A DNA stretch of 64,000 nt from Flavobacterium pallidum (GCF_003097535.1 NZ_CP029187.1:1798001-1862000), one strand, 5' to 3'. Shown: positions 1-8,124, counted from the first letter of the stretch. The notes: generated by a model not told the origin, from the letters alone. A program made the numbers and translations.

Positions 1-231
1 CAGCATTTTCAAGGAATTATTTTCCATTCCGGGCTGGTTTCCGTTCCTATCTGTAGGGCCTGAGCCGGCAATAAGGATGATGAGCTTTTGTTTTGATGAA
101 GCATTTTCAGGACTGTATAAAGTGCCTTTGATTAAATCGTTGACGGCTACTTCGGAAGCTGTAAATTTTGTGCTTTGCGCAAATGTGGAAATCCAACAAA
201 GCAATAACAGGATTGTACAATTTGTTTTCAT
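1..231 (-). CDS. alpha/beta hydrolase, N-terminal part only
   Basis: The gene begins at the ATG at 231 and runs off the left edge, so only about 77 codons are seen. The protein starts with a signal peptide (MKTNCTILLLLCWISTFAQ) and continues to the segment LIILIAGSGPTDRNGN. That GSGPxDRxGN turn is typical of secreted alpha/beta hydrolases of the serine aminopeptidase/acyl-thioesterase type in Flavobacteriia, where it forms the oxyanion-hole loop after strand beta3. The nucleophile and the rest of the triad lie outside the window, so the substrate cannot be judged. It lies 3 bp downstream of the Yip1-like membrane gene on the same strand, so cotranscription is likely. Confidence 0.7.
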   Translation of the reverse strand, partial: MKTNCTILLLLCWISTFAQSTKFTASEVAVNDLIKGTLYSPENASSKQKLIILIAGSGPTDRNGNQPGMENNSLKML

Positions 232-234
232 GGT

Positions 235-813
235 TTATAAGGTGTAAGTGATTAGGATTTTTGAAATAATTTCAGCTAAAATAACTGCGCCGATAAAATA
301 CCATATCGGGCGGGAGCCTTTGGCGTTACTCGCAACTCTGAAGCCGTTCCACAGCAACGCAAAAAACCAGACGATGAAGAGCAATGATACAAATCCGATT
401 AAAACCAGTACCATCATATCGCCCGGGACCATATTCTTAAGGTCATTTTCGGATGCCATTTGCTGCAGCCTTTCTGTGGCTTCATACACGCGTCCGCCGC
501 TGTTCACGGGTGTCATCAGGTAAAATGGAATACGTGATATCAATACTGCGCAGTAAATATCAATGTGGCGTGTTTTAGGATTGATCTGCTTCGCTGCCAA
601 AAACAACAAGAGCCCGAGGCAGGCGATGTTGATGAGCAACTCGATGAATGGGGTTTGCATCGCAATTTCCTCAACAAAATGCAGGTCTATGATGCCGTCA
701 TAATGCGCGTTGAAATGCCAGGCCAGAAAACCTCCGGCGATAGTGGACAGTATTCCTGCGATTAGTAAAGTATTGGTTGACAGGCGTTCAAAAGGGTTAA
801 AGATAATTTTCAT
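235..813 (-). CDS. Yip1-like multi-pass membrane protein
   Basis: A 192-residue integral membrane protein with about five hydrophobic segments (roughly residues 15-35, 55-75, 85-100, 130-155 and 170-190). The opening MKIIFNPFERL followed by hydrophobic helices resembles the Yip1 domain of bacterial membrane proteins of unknown function; this is a family resemblance by eye. Its start overlaps the 3' end of the upstream DUF2089 gene by 17 bp, so the two are translationally linked. The pairing of a small zinc-ribbon/helix-turn-helix protein with a Yip1-like membrane protein suggests a regulatory pair. No catalytic residues are evident. Confidence 0.6.
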   Translation of the reverse strand: MKIIFNPFERLSTNTLLIAGILSTIAGGFLAWHFNAHYDGIIDLHFVEEIAMQTPFIELLINIACLGLLLFLAAKQINPKTRHIDIYCAVLISRIPFYLMTPVNSGGRVYEATERLQQMASENDLKNMVPGDMMVLVLIGFVSLLFIVWFFALLWNGFRVASNAKGSRPIWYFIGAVILAEIISKILITYTL

Positions 814-1096
814 GGTTCGGATTTTGTTTTAAAATTTTGATTCTTTCTATAATATCATCGAGTTTGTTGCGGACAGTGGGGTAGCTGTTTCCCATTTGCG
901 ATGCCATTTCTTTGAGGCTGCCACTGGTCATGAAAAACTGCAGGATGAAATTCAGGTCTTCTTCATTAAGCTGGAGCAATAAAGGAAGGGCATAATTGCC
1001 GGAAACGGTCGTGCCGCAATGCCCGCAGGACAATTGTGTAACCGACAGGCCGGTTTCACAACTTGGACAGGTTACGGGAAGTTTAGGTTGTGCCAT
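797..1096 (-). CDS. DUF2089-family zinc-ribbon protein
   Basis: A 99-residue protein with an N-terminal zinc ribbon (CPSCETGL at about 10-17, CGHCG at about 24-28) and a C-terminal helical segment, ending in a helix-turn-helix-like stretch (GSLKEMASQMGNSYPTVRNK, about 59-78). This matches the DUF2089 layout: a zinc ribbon plus a sigma-region-4-like HTH that probably binds DNA. It is first in a minus-strand run with the Yip1-like and hydrolase genes, with a good -7 promoter element just upstream. A role as transcriptional regulator of the downstream membrane protein is inference. Confidence 0.75.
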   Translation of the reverse strand: MAQPKLPVTCPSCETGLSVTQLSCGHCGTTVSGNYALPLLLQLNEEDLNFILQFFMTSGSLKEMASQMGNSYPTVRNKLDDIIERIKILKQNPNHENYL

Positions 1097-1116
1097 TTTG
1101 TTTAAAATTGATTAGT

Positions 1117-1124
1117 CAAAATTA
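1117..1124 (-). promoter_or_regulatory. Bacteroidota-type -7 promoter element for the DUF2089 operon
   Basis: The minus strand reads TAATTTTG, an exact TAnnTTTG match, 20 bp upstream of the ATG at 1096. No clear TTTG lies at the expected -33 distance. The surrounding 1097-1220 region is very AT-rich and otherwise empty. Confidence 0.5.
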
Positions 1125-1220
1125 AATAAAATTTATTTAAAAATTAATATTATTTAATTAAAAGTGATTTTAGTGTAATTTAGTTTTCAATTTATAGAAA
1201 AAAAAGTTATTCTGAAATAT

Positions 1221-1244
1221 AAAAAAAGCTCCTTAAAAGGAGCT
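1221..1244 (-). terminator. intrinsic terminator of the DUF2805 operon
   Basis: Stem AGCTCCTT (1227-1234) pairs with AAGGAGCT (1237-1244). On the minus strand a run of seven T follows at 1227-1221. It lies only 6 bp beyond the stop codon of the DUF2805 gene. Confidence 0.85.
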
Positions 1245-1249
1245 GTATT

Positions 1250-1528
1250 TTAGTCAAATTTATTCCGGATGTAGTATTTACCATCTAAATCTTCATCAAA
1301 ATCATCAATTTTTGGAGGTTTGGGCTTTGGTTTGCCGGCAAGGGCCTTCTTTTTCCAGAGCTCGAATTTATCAGCGGTAAGCCTTTTTTTCATGATTTCG
1401 AGTATGTCCTTTTCGGCCAGCCCGAATTCTTTTTTGATAATTTCGAAAGGATTTCGCTCTTCTAAAGCCAGGGTATGGAATCTTTCCAATTGTTCCCTGT
1501 CCAATTCAGGTAATTTGCTCTTCTTCAT
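1250..1528 (-). CDS. DUF2805 / TIGR03643-family protein
   Basis: A 92-residue basic protein with a predicted helix-turn-helix-like first half (LDREQLERFHTLALEERNPF, about residues 9-28) and the region around EIMKKRLTADKFELWKKKAL (about 44-63). It ends in a proline/lysine linker and an acidic YYIRNKFD tail. This matches the short TIGR03643/DUF2805 proteins found in Bacteroidota and Gammaproteobacteria, which have no assigned function. It is the last gene of the minus-strand run beginning at the EamA gene, followed immediately by a terminator. Confidence 0.75.
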   Translation of the reverse strand: MKKSKLPELDREQLERFHTLALEERNPFEIIKKEFGLAEKDILEIMKKRLTADKFELWKKKALAGKPKPKPPKIDDFDEDLDGKYYIRNKFD

Positions 1529-1634
1529 TATTTGAAAACTAATCCAGATAAATGGTCATTATTTTTTAAATACTTGATTTCTATACCAATATTAATAAAA
1601 AATACTTTCACTTTTTTAATCGGATAAAAATTTT

Positions 1635-2468
1635 TCAGGACTGGTTCTTCCTGGCATCTCTGGACTTTTGAAATGGAATGCGAAGCAGGTTGCTGAGGCT
1701 GTTGTTTTCGGCCGTTTCCATATGCGTATCTACGCCATAAACGACGTGGCCTCTTTGCAGATAGCGGAATGTCCCGAAAATCCTGTCCCATACCGAAAAA
1801 ATATTCCCATAATTCGAATCCGTATAAGGCAACATATAGTGATGGTGTACCTTATGCATGTCCGGTGTGACTAAAAACCAGCTCAGTGCCTTGTCGAGTG
1901 CCGGAGGAAGCGCAATATTAGCATGGTTAAATTGTGAAAATACCACCGAAAGCGACTGGTACATAAAAACCATCCACATCGGCGCTCCCACGATAAATGT
2001 TGCCATGACGGTAAACAGGAAACGCCACACGCTTTCTCCGGGATGATGGCGGTTTGCCGAGGTGGTGTCAATCCAGGTATCGGTATGGTGGATTAAATGA
2101 AACCGCCATAAGAGTTTGATTTTATGTTCGCTTAAATGTGCGAGATACGCTCCGATGAAATCCAGAAGCAGCAACCCCAAAAGCGATGAAACCCAAATAT
2201 TTGTTTCAGGCATAAGGCTTAATATCCCGAAGTGATTTGTGGTGACCCATGCTGCAGTCATCAACAATACAAACGCCAAAGCAAAATTTACGACAATGGT
2301 GGTCAACGTAAAAAAGATGTTGATCCCTGCATGCTGCCATTTGCTGTAATCAAAACGAAGCATTGGTTTGAGACTTTCCAGCAGCCAGAAAAAAGCGATG
2401 CCACCGGCAAGGATCAGTCCGCGGTGCGAGGAAGGGATGTGCGAAAAGTAGTCGATAATGGAGTCCAT
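1635..2468 (-). CDS. sterol desaturase / fatty acid hydroxylase family di-iron membrane enzyme
   Basis: A 277-residue integral membrane protein of the fatty-acid-hydroxylase superfamily. The histidine clusters of the di-iron site are visible: HLSEH (111-115), HLIHH (124-128), HH at 141-142, H182, and HKVHHH (205-210). Hydrophobic segments lie around 17-30, 50-75 and 92-110, with another near 150-175. Enzymes of this family hydroxylate or desaturate lipids in the membrane; the substrate here is unknown. It is transcribed after alkB and DoxX-like genes, which does not clarify its function. The 106-bp gap to the DUF2805 gene holds no recognisable signal. Confidence 0.85.
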   Translation of the reverse strand: MDSIIDYFSHIPSSHRGLILAGGIAFFWLLESLKPMLRFDYSKWQHAGINIFFTLTTIVVNFALAFVLLMTAAWVTTNHFGILSLMPETNIWVSSLLGLLLLDFIGAYLAHLSEHKIKLLWRFHLIHHTDTWIDTTSANRHHPGESVWRFLFTVMATFIVGAPMWMVFMYQSLSVVFSQFNHANIALPPALDKALSWFLVTPDMHKVHHHYMLPYTDSNYGNIFSVWDRIFGTFRYLQRGHVVYGVDTHMETAENNSLSNLLRIPFQKSRDARKNQS

Positions 2469-2517
2469 AAGGAAATGCTTTTCCCAAATGTAACTTTTTT
2501 TCCAATCGAAAGGAAAC

Positions 2518-3126
2518 TTATTTTATGGCCCTGAAAGTCAGGTTGATCCTTGTGCCAATGGGTTTTGTGGTTTTTGGGATCTGGTGTTTCCAGAAGTGTT
2601 GCGTTGTGCCTTTCATCAATAGCAGGCTGCCGCTTTCAAGAAGGATTTTTAATTTCTGTTCTGGTTCTGTGTTGTGCTTTAAATGAAAAAAACGTTCTGT
2701 CCCGAAGCTAACAGAAGCGATGACAGGATTGCGCCCGAGTTCTTTCTCATCATCGGCATGCCAGCCATTGCTGTCTTTGCCGTCGCGGTATTGATTCAGT
2801 AAAACGGTCGTAAACGGGAAGCCACAGATTTGCTCCACTTCTTCCTTAATATAAGTTAGCAAAGCATTCCACGGATGCGGCTTCATTACGATTCCTGAAT
2901 AAGAATATGGCTTTCCCTGGTTTCCGTACAACGCCGTCAGCCGCGGCTGTGCGTGGGTTTTCCCGAAAAGTGTAATGTCATCCTGTTGCCACAAAATTCC
3001 ATCAAGCAAATGCCGGAACATATCGTCCGATTTATCAGTCGAAAAGATATGCGGATAGTAAACGATTTCCGCATCGGGAAGATCGAAAGTTATCGAGTCA
3101 TTCAGGTTTTCAAAAAGGGAGGCCAT
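2518..3126 (-). CDS. alkB: AlkB-family Fe(II)/2-oxoglutarate dioxygenase
   Basis: A 202-residue protein of the AlkB family, which oxidatively removes alkyl groups from DNA or RNA bases. The iron ligands are present: H123 and D125 in WHADDE, and H181 in WKHQIPK. The 2-oxoglutarate arginine pattern RxNLTFR (R193 and R199) is also intact. The substrate-recognition lid is at about 60-85. Length and motif order match the short ALKBH2/3-like bacterial type. The start overlaps the end of the DoxX-like gene by 17 bp, so the two are cotranscribed. No SOS-like or adaptive operator is visible. Confidence 0.92.
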   Translation of the reverse strand: MASLFENLNDSITFDLPDAEIVYYPHIFSTDKSDDMFRHLLDGILWQQDDITLFGKTHAQPRLTALYGNQGKPYSYSGIVMKPHPWNALLTYIKEEVEQICGFPFTTVLLNQYRDGKDSNGWHADDEKELGRNPVIASVSFGTERFFHLKHNTEPEQKLKILLESGSLLLMKGTTQHFWKHQIPKTTKPIGTRINLTFRAIK

Positions 3127-3478
3127 TGGTATAAATATAAGCCCAGATTATAAGTACGACCTGAAGCGGAAGACGCAGCAACAACAGCCACCTGGGCATA
3201 TTAAGCGACGCTTTTTTGTCAGTGTACATATAAATATTGGCGGGAAAAATAATGATTAGCAATGCAATAAGTGCCCAGGCCGTAGGGGCAGAAATGGCCG
3301 GGATGCAAAGACCAATGGCAATGATGATTTCGGCAGCGCCACTGGTATAGTTGATGGTTTTATGCCAGGGCAGGTACGACGGGATGATTTTCAGATATAG
3401 GCCTGGTTTCCGGAAATGGTTCCCTCCCGCAAGCAGGTACAATAAAGCCATGATATAAAGGTGCCACGGTAAATCCAT
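3110..3478 (-). CDS. DoxX-like small membrane protein
   Basis: A 122-residue protein with four predicted transmembrane helices (about 5-20, 43-62, 67-85 and 97-115). The opening (LYIMALLYLLAGGNHFRKP) and the central TSGAAEIIIAIGLCIP match the DoxX/MauE-like superfamily. Members are small four-helix membrane proteins, often linked to redox balance, but this subfamily has no assigned reaction. It sits between the EamA transporter and alkB, 26 bp and -17 bp away respectively, in one transcription unit. Confidence 0.75.
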   Translation of the reverse strand: MDLPWHLYIMALLYLLAGGNHFRKPGLYLKIIPSYLPWHKTINYTSGAAEIIIAIGLCIPAISAPTAWALIALLIIIFPANIYMYTDKKASLNMPRWLLLLRLPLQVVLIIWAYIYTNGLPF

Positions 3479-3504
3479 TGGATTGTTTTCCTAAAAATAC
3501 GAAA

Positions 3505-4422
3505 TTATTGGTCGTTTTCCCCAAATTTAATATTCATCACTACAATCGCAGCGATAATCATCAGGATGCCGAGCCATTGTACCAAAATGACCTGTTCATG
3601 CAAAAGGAAATAGGCCATGGTTACTGATACCGGCAACTCGAGCGAGGAAACGATGCTTCCCAATCCGATGCCCGTCAACGGAAAACCGGCGTTCATCAGC
3701 ATCGGCGGGATGACGGTCCCGAACAATGCCACTAAAATTCCCCATTTGTAAAAGATGTCGAAATTGAATTGTGTATTTTGTGTAGCCAAAGCAAAAATGA
3801 ATACCAGAACGGCACCGCCCAAAAGCATGTATAAACTCCGTTGCGCCGATGAAATGCCAACAGCCACGCGGTTCGCGGTAAACATTGTCGTGGTGAATGA
3901 CGCTGCGGCCAGCAGGCCCAAAACAATGCCTCGCCAATCCGGCAAAATGTCGGTTTGAATCAGGTTTGTGGCTAAAACAGTACCGATAAGTACGATAAAT
4001 ACAGCCAGCACCTTGACTTTTGAGGGCAGTTTTTTTTCTAAGAACATTTCCAAAAGCACGCCCATCCAAACGGTCTGCATCAGCAGTACAATCCCGATCG
4101 ATACCGGAATGTATTTCACTGCGAGGTAATAAAAAATACTGGTCAAACCGGTGGATGTTCCGGTAATCATCAGGTCGCGGATATTTTTGGCGGAAGCCTT
4201 TTTCACCTCTGTGCCGTTTTTCTTTTTCTGGAAAGCGTTGATGAGCAGGATGGCGGCGATCCCGATTACGAATTGGGATGTAATGACTTCAGCCGGAGTA
4301 AAATACCCGCCGGACATGCCTTTATCTGCATAAGCCATTTTTACGAAAGTGGCCAGCATGCCGTAACTTGTTGCTCCGAGCCCCACGAAAAAAACGCCTT
4401 TCATTATCCTGTTGTTTGTCAT
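3505..4422 (-). CDS. EamA/DMT-family transporter
   Basis: A 305-residue inner-membrane protein with about ten transmembrane helices and two EamA halves (about 8-145 and 160-300), typical of drug/metabolite exporters. The longer open frame could start at 4506, but a TATCTTTG promoter element lies at 4445-4452, inside that extension. The start MTNNRIMKGVFF at 4422 is therefore chosen. The substrate cannot be told from the sequence. It is the first gene of the run EamA-DoxX-alkB-hydroxylase-DUF2805. Confidence 0.85.
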   Translation of the reverse strand: MTNNRIMKGVFFVGLGATSYGMLATFVKMAYADKGMSGGYFTPAEVITSQFVIGIAAILLINAFQKKKNGTEVKKASAKNIRDLMITGTSTGLTSIFYYLAVKYIPVSIGIVLLMQTVWMGVLLEMFLEKKLPSKVKVLAVFIVLIGTVLATNLIQTDILPDWRGIVLGLLAAASFTTTMFTANRVAVGISSAQRSLYMLLGGAVLVFIFALATQNTQFNFDIFYKWGILVALFGTVIPPMLMNAGFPLTGIGLGSIVSSLELPVSVTMAYFLLHEQVILVQWLGILMIIAAIVVMNIKFGENDQ

Positions 4423-4444
4423 CTCTTGTTTTTTTAAAAGCCGA

Positions 4445-4452
4445 CAAAGATA
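4445..4452 (-). promoter_or_regulatory. -7 promoter element for the EamA-alkB run
   Basis: TATCTTTG on the minus strand, 22 bp upstream of the ATG at 4422. It fixes the translation start downstream of 4445. No strong -33 TTTG was found. Confidence 0.6.
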
Positions 4453-4571
4453 CTTCATAATTAATAATTGCTCTGCCTCTTCGCAAAATAATTGCCCGGG
4501 TGGCAATTAATAAACGGGGATGTAAAATATTTCTGCAAAAGCAATGTTATCCACTTTACCAAACCAATGAC

Positions 4572-5165
4572 ATGAAACATTTACTGCTGTTAGTATTGCT
4601 GGCATTTGTGTGCTGTAATAATGCTGAGACACCAGTTGCGACTAAGGATTATACTGCATTAGAATCTGAAGCACTGAGGTATTGTAAAGCCAAAAATTTT
4701 AATGAGGATTATTTTTTCCTGGTTGATTTAAGCATCCATTCCGGTAAGAATCGCTTCTTTATTTATGATTTTAAGCAGAAAAAATTCACCGCCAAAAAAC
4801 TTGTAACGCATGGTAGCTGTGATGTCAACAGTAACAATCCTGATAAATGGGAGAAGGCATTATTCAGTAACAAAAACGACAGCTACTGCAGCGCCATAGG
4901 CAAATACAAAATCGGCAAACGCGACTACAGCAGCTGGGGGATTAAGGTGAAATACTGGCTGCATGGTTTGGAGGAATCAAACAATAATGCGGAAGGTCGT
5001 GTTATCGTATTGCATTCCTGGGATGCGGTTTCAGATCAGGAGGTGTATCCAAAATTTAGTCCGCTGAGCTGGGGATGCCCCGCCGTTTCAAATGAATTTA
5101 TGGAAATTCTTGATGCAAAACTGAAGCAATCGAAGAAGCCTGTTTTGCTGTGGATTGTAGAATGA
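4572..5165 (+). CDS. murein L,D-transpeptidase catalytic-domain protein (YkuD_2 type)
   Basis: A 197-residue exported protein. The N-terminus MKHLLLLVLLAFVCCNNAE is a signal sequence, possibly a lipoprotein signal, although the lipobox is weak. The mature part carries the pattern of the YkuD_2 family: HGLEESNNNAEGRVIVLHS (about 127-145), then SWGCPAVSN with the likely catalytic cysteine. This fold is found in L,D-transpeptidases that act on peptidoglycan, but activity for this subfamily is inferred. The start at 4572 is preferred over an in-frame ATG at 4500 because it gives the signal peptide. The gene is alone, divergent from the EamA run. Confidence 0.8.
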   Translation: MKHLLLLVLLAFVCCNNAETPVATKDYTALESEALRYCKAKNFNEDYFFLVDLSIHSGKNRFFIYDFKQKKFTAKKLVTHGSCDVNSNNPDKWEKALFSNKNDSYCSAIGKYKIGKRDYSSWGIKVKYWLHGLEESNNNAEGRVIVLHSWDAVSDQEVYPKFSPLSWGCPAVSNEFMEILDAKLKQSKKPVLLWIVE

Positions 5166-5281
5166 CCAGCCAGAATGTCCAATTGAAAAATTAAAATAGC
5201 TAAACAATGTAACTTTTTAAACGTAAAATGTAAGTCTGCCGACTTGCTGTGCTCTTACTTTACATTATAAAAATTTAAGTT

Positions 5282-5605
5282 ATGAAACTGACGATAAGAA
5301 ATTTGAGAAACATCATTGCAACAGCAGCTTTTTTTATGGCAATACCGATGGCTGCGCAGCAAAATGGACAGGTCGACCAGGATCAACTGCAGCAACAGCC
5401 ACCGAGGGAAACGCAGCGTGAAACCGAACGTGCGGCCCAGACTGATGCCAAGAGGAGAAGCGATGCAGAACTCCAGGCTGAAAAACGGGCGAAGGACAAA
5501 GGGCGTACGCAAAAGCAGACTACTGCAGAGCGCGCGGTTTCAGATTCGGTGAAAAAACCTAAAGAAATCAAGCCTCAGGTACAATATGAATCGAAACCGA
5601 ATTAG
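5282..5605 (+). CDS. small exported Gln/Arg/Lys-rich hypothetical protein
   Basis: A 107-residue protein with a signal peptide ending near AIPMAAQQ. The mature part is strongly charged and low-complexity (QDQLQQQPPRETQRETERAA, then Lys/Arg/Glu/Gln repeats), so it is probably disordered or a single extended helix. I do not recognise a family. The ATG at 5282 gives the signal peptide. A bidirectional terminator follows directly, so it is an independent transcript. The coding reality rests on the signal peptide, codon use and terminator position. Confidence 0.6.
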   Translation: MKLTIRNLRNIIATAAFFMAIPMAAQQNGQVDQDQLQQQPPRETQRETERAAQTDAKRRSDAELQAEKRAKDKGRTQKQTTAERAVSDSVKKPKEIKPQVQYESKPN

Positions 5606-5621
5606 GTAAAACGTTTAAATG

Positions 5622-5650
5622 AAAAAGCCATCAGCAATGATGGCTTTTTT
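5622..5650. terminator. bidirectional intrinsic terminator
   Basis: AAAAAGCCATCA (5622-5633), a GCAA tetraloop, then TGATGGCTTTTTT (5638-5650). A T-run is present on either strand. It separates two convergent genes ending at 5605 and 5659. Confidence 0.9.
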
Positions 5651-5658
5651 ATGGAGTT

Positions 5659-6063
5659 TTATGCTAAAGACAACCCACCATAATTTTTGAAAACCTGTTC
5701 AAGGGTTTGTTTCAGTTTTCGGAAGTCACTGAGTTTCGTGATGTAGTCAGTAGCGCCAAGATCTTTCGTAGCGGCCTTATCCTGCGGATGCGACGATGTG
5801 CTGTACACTATAATCTTGCTTTTGTTGCTTTCCGGTTGCTTTTTATATTCTTTGAGGAACTCGTATCCATTGACCAGAGGCATGTTCAGGTCCAGGAAAA
5901 TATAATCTGGCGGCGGCGGGTTTTTATCAATATATTCCAAGGCATCGCGCCCGTTATCAGCAAGGTCACACACAAACGAAGGGTAAAGCTCGTTTATGGC
6001 TTCCAATAAAAATGACTGGTCATCCTTGTCATCATCAACCACCAAAATTCTTTGTTTTGTCAT
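5659..6063 (-). CDS. single-domain response regulator (CheY/Rcp1-like)
   Basis: A 134-residue stand-alone receiver domain. The acidic pocket is VVDDD (D10-D12), the phosphoacceptor is D58 in FLDLNMP, the switch threonine/serine lies in YSTSS (87-91), and the conserved lysine is K110 in ITKL. There is no output domain, so it probably signals by protein contact, as in Rcp1-type partners of phytochrome-like kinases. An upstream in-frame ATG at 6099 lies before a TATCTTTG promoter at 6068-6075, so the start at 6063 is used. No kinase gene is adjacent; the nearest is the PAS kinase at 8212. Confidence 0.9.
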   Translation of the reverse strand: MTKQRILVVDDDKDDQSFLLEAINELYPSFVCDLADNGRDALEYIDKNPPPPDYIFLDLNMPLVNGYEFLKEYKKQPESNKSKIIVYSTSSHPQDKAATKDLGATDYITKLSDFRKLKQTLEQVFKNYGGLSLA

Positions 6064-6067
6064 CAGG

Positions 6068-6100
6068 CAAAGATAAATATTAATTATATCGTAAGACAAA
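6068..6100 (-). promoter_or_regulatory. promoter of the receiver-domain gene, possibly leaderless
   Basis: On the minus strand TTTG (6100-6097), a 21-bp gap and TATCTTTG (6075-6068). The -7 element ends only 4 bp before the ATG at 6063, so transcription would start at or next to the start codon. Confidence 0.65.
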
Positions 6101-6236
6101 CCTCAAACGTAATGGAAAGCAATTAAAATCCTTAAATGCCACTATGTATGGTATAAACGGATTACAAAGGTGGGAATATTATAAATATTTAATAAAATGT
6201 TGTAAGAAAAAAATAGCGTCTTGTAATCCGCAGAAA

Positions 6237-6617
6237 TCAGTTTGCAATATATTTTGAAACAGCTATAAATCCACAGAAAGTAGCCAAAACACCAATAAAA
6301 ATGCTTGTTGCGACGTATGACAATGCTGAAAAGGCCTGCCCGTTTCGCAACAAATCAAATGTTTCATAAGAAAATGCGGAAAAGGTCGTAAAACCGCCCA
6401 AAATTCCCGTCGCCAGGAAAAGCCGCCAATCGGTAGTCATCCCGCCTTTATCGGCAAAGCCATAAACAATCCCAATCAGCAGGCAGCCGGTAATGTTTAC
6501 CGAAAGTGTGCCGTAAGGAAATGCTCCCGCAGCTTTAGCCTGTATCATCCCGGACAGCAGGTATCTTAAAATTCCTCCGATGAAACTGCCGAAGCCTATA
6601 GCAAAAATGATCTTCAT
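6237..6617 (-). CDS. crcB: fluoride exporter CrcB/FluC
   Basis: A 126-residue four-helix membrane protein of the Fluc fluoride channel family. Visible hallmarks are GGILRYLLSG near the N-terminus, the SVNITGCLLIG segment and GGFTTFSAFSYE, which carries the phenylalanine and threonine residues lining the fluoride path. It exports fluoride as a dimer. The start overlaps the nhaA stop by 4 bp (ATGA), placing it third in a DUF2809-nhaA-crcB operon. No fluoride riboswitch was recognised upstream of the operon. Confidence 0.93.
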   Translation of the reverse strand: MKIIFAIGFGSFIGGILRYLLSGMIQAKAAGAFPYGTLSVNITGCLLIGIVYGFADKGGMTTDWRLFLATGILGGFTTFSAFSYETFDLLRNGQAFSALSYVATSIFIGVLATFCGFIAVSKYIAN

Positions 6618-7735
6618 AAATGTTGCTTTTTGTCCTTCAATGTAAATTTAAGCCAGGCAAAACCGATTATGGCCGAAAACAATGAGGCTGTAAGTATGGC
6701 TATTTTAGCGGATGCAATGAGCGACTCATTTTCAAACGCAAGTAAGGTAATAAAAATCGACATTGTAAAACCAATTCCGCCTAAAAAACCTATGCCCAAA
6801 AGCTGTTTCCATTTTAATTTTGATGGCAGCGAACAGATTCGCGTTTTTACTCCGATGAAAGAAAACAGCCAGATTCCGGCCGGTTTCCCGATGCACAATC
6901 CAAAAATGATGCCAAGGCCTGTCATCGATACCAAGCCATCTTTCCAGCCTGCATCAAGTATGATTCCGGTGTTGGCCAGTGCAAAAAGCGGCAGGATAAA
7001 GAACGTTACCGGGCTTTTAAGTTGGTGCTCCAGTGTATGCAAAGCCTTTTTTGGTATGGCGAAAGCGGTAAGTACGCCTGCAATTGTGGCATGTATGCCG
7101 GAATGCCAGATAAAATACCAGATAGCCATTCCGCCGATGAGGTAAATCAAAATGCTCCGGACCCTGAAAGCATTCAATACCAATAAGAACAGGAAAACAG
7201 CTATTGCAATGGCAAGATGTGGCAGTGAAAGTGTTTTCGTGTAAAACATGGCAATCACAACAATAGCACCCAAATCATCGATTACAGCCAATGCCATCAG
7301 GAATATTTTCAGTACAGGCGATATCCTTTTGCCTAACAGTGATAAGATCCCGACAGCAAATGCAATGTCCGTGGCCATTGGGATTCCTGCACCGGAACGG
7401 CTTTCAGTATTGAAATTTAGAAGCAGGAAAATGGCAGCAGGGAGCATCATGCCGCCCAGCGCAGCGACAATCGGCAAAGCGGCCTTTTTAACTGAGGACA
7501 ATTCGCCTTCCAGGATTTCGCTTTTGAGTTCGAGTCCGATGTACAGGAAGAAAATGGCCATCAGTGCATCGTTGATCCATGCTGTCAAAGAATGCCCGTA
7601 AACTTCATGTTTCCAAAACGCGGTATAATGTGTTTCTAAAGCAGTATTGGCCAGCAAAAGTGAACAGGCGGTTGCCGTTACCAGCAATATCCCTGTTGTT
7701 TTCTCACTTCGGATGATGTTTTTCAGGATGCTCAT
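6614..7735 (-). CDS. nhaA: Na+/H+ antiporter NhaA
   Basis: A 373-residue antiporter with about 11-12 transmembrane helices. The ion-binding segment ALAVIDDLGAIVV carries the paired aspartates that bind Na+ and protons in this family, and the early DALMAIFFLYIGLELKSEI is also diagnostic. It exchanges internal sodium for protons at the inner membrane. It overlaps both neighbours by 4 bp, so it is translationally coupled to DUF2809 upstream and crcB downstream. The pairing of sodium and fluoride export in one operon is unusual enough to note. Confidence 0.95.
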   Translation of the reverse strand: MSILKNIIRSEKTTGILLVTATACSLLLANTALETHYTAFWKHEVYGHSLTAWINDALMAIFFLYIGLELKSEILEGELSSVKKAALPIVAALGGMMLPAAIFLLLNFNTESRSGAGIPMATDIAFAVGILSLLGKRISPVLKIFLMALAVIDDLGAIVVIAMFYTKTLSLPHLAIAIAVFLFLLVLNAFRVRSILIYLIGGMAIWYFIWHSGIHATIAGVLTAFAIPKKALHTLEHQLKSPVTFFILPLFALANTGIILDAGWKDGLVSMTGLGIIFGLCIGKPAGIWLFSFIGVKTRICSLPSKLKWKQLLGIGFLGGIGFTMSIFITLLAFENESLIASAKIAILTASLFSAIIGFAWLKFTLKDKKQHL

Positions 7736-8124
7736 CTAAGTTTTTCCTTTACGCCCGATTTGTATTTTTTGTCAACAATCAAAACCACGGCAATCCCAAC
7801 GGTATAGGCGATCATGTCAATCCATTCAAAAGAGTTTCCAAGAATCAGATTTGCCATCCTGGAGTCTTTTAAGCCCAGCAATGCTACAAGATGCAAATGT
7901 TGCGCGAATTCGATCAGGTAAGAAAAAAGCAAAACACCGAGGGCCACTTTACGGGATTCCATTTTCAAAAATGTTTTTACGAAGCAATATATCAGTACCA
8001 CGACGAGCATATCGCCCACATACGGGCGCACAAACTGATCGTGAACATACATTGCAATGAGGCATTCCGTAGCAAATAATAAAAGGAAACTGCAGAAATA
8101 CCTGAAATGGAAACGTAGCGCCAT
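7732..8124 (-). CDS. DUF2809-family membrane protein
   Basis: A 130-residue protein with four hydrophobic helices (about 8-25, 35-50, 60-75 and 105-122). The pattern YVGDMLVVVLIYCFVK followed by YLIEFAQ and GNSFEWIDMIAYTVG matches DUF2809, a VanZ-like small membrane family of unknown function. It is the first gene of the nhaA-crcB operon, with 4 bp of overlap, and has a TACTTTTG promoter element 20 bp upstream. Confidence 0.8.
   Translation of the reverse strand: MALRFHFRYFCSFLLLFATECLIAMYVHDQFVRPYVGDMLVVVLIYCFVKTFLKMESRKVALGVLLFSYLIEFAQHLHLVALLGLKDSRMANLILGNSFEWIDMIAYTVGIAVVLIVDKKYKSGVKEKLR

Noticed and set aside
1528..1791. 87-codon minus-strand frame overlapping the end of the fatty acid hydroxylase gene
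   Set aside because: Overlaps a clear gene in another frame and has no signal, domain or promoter.
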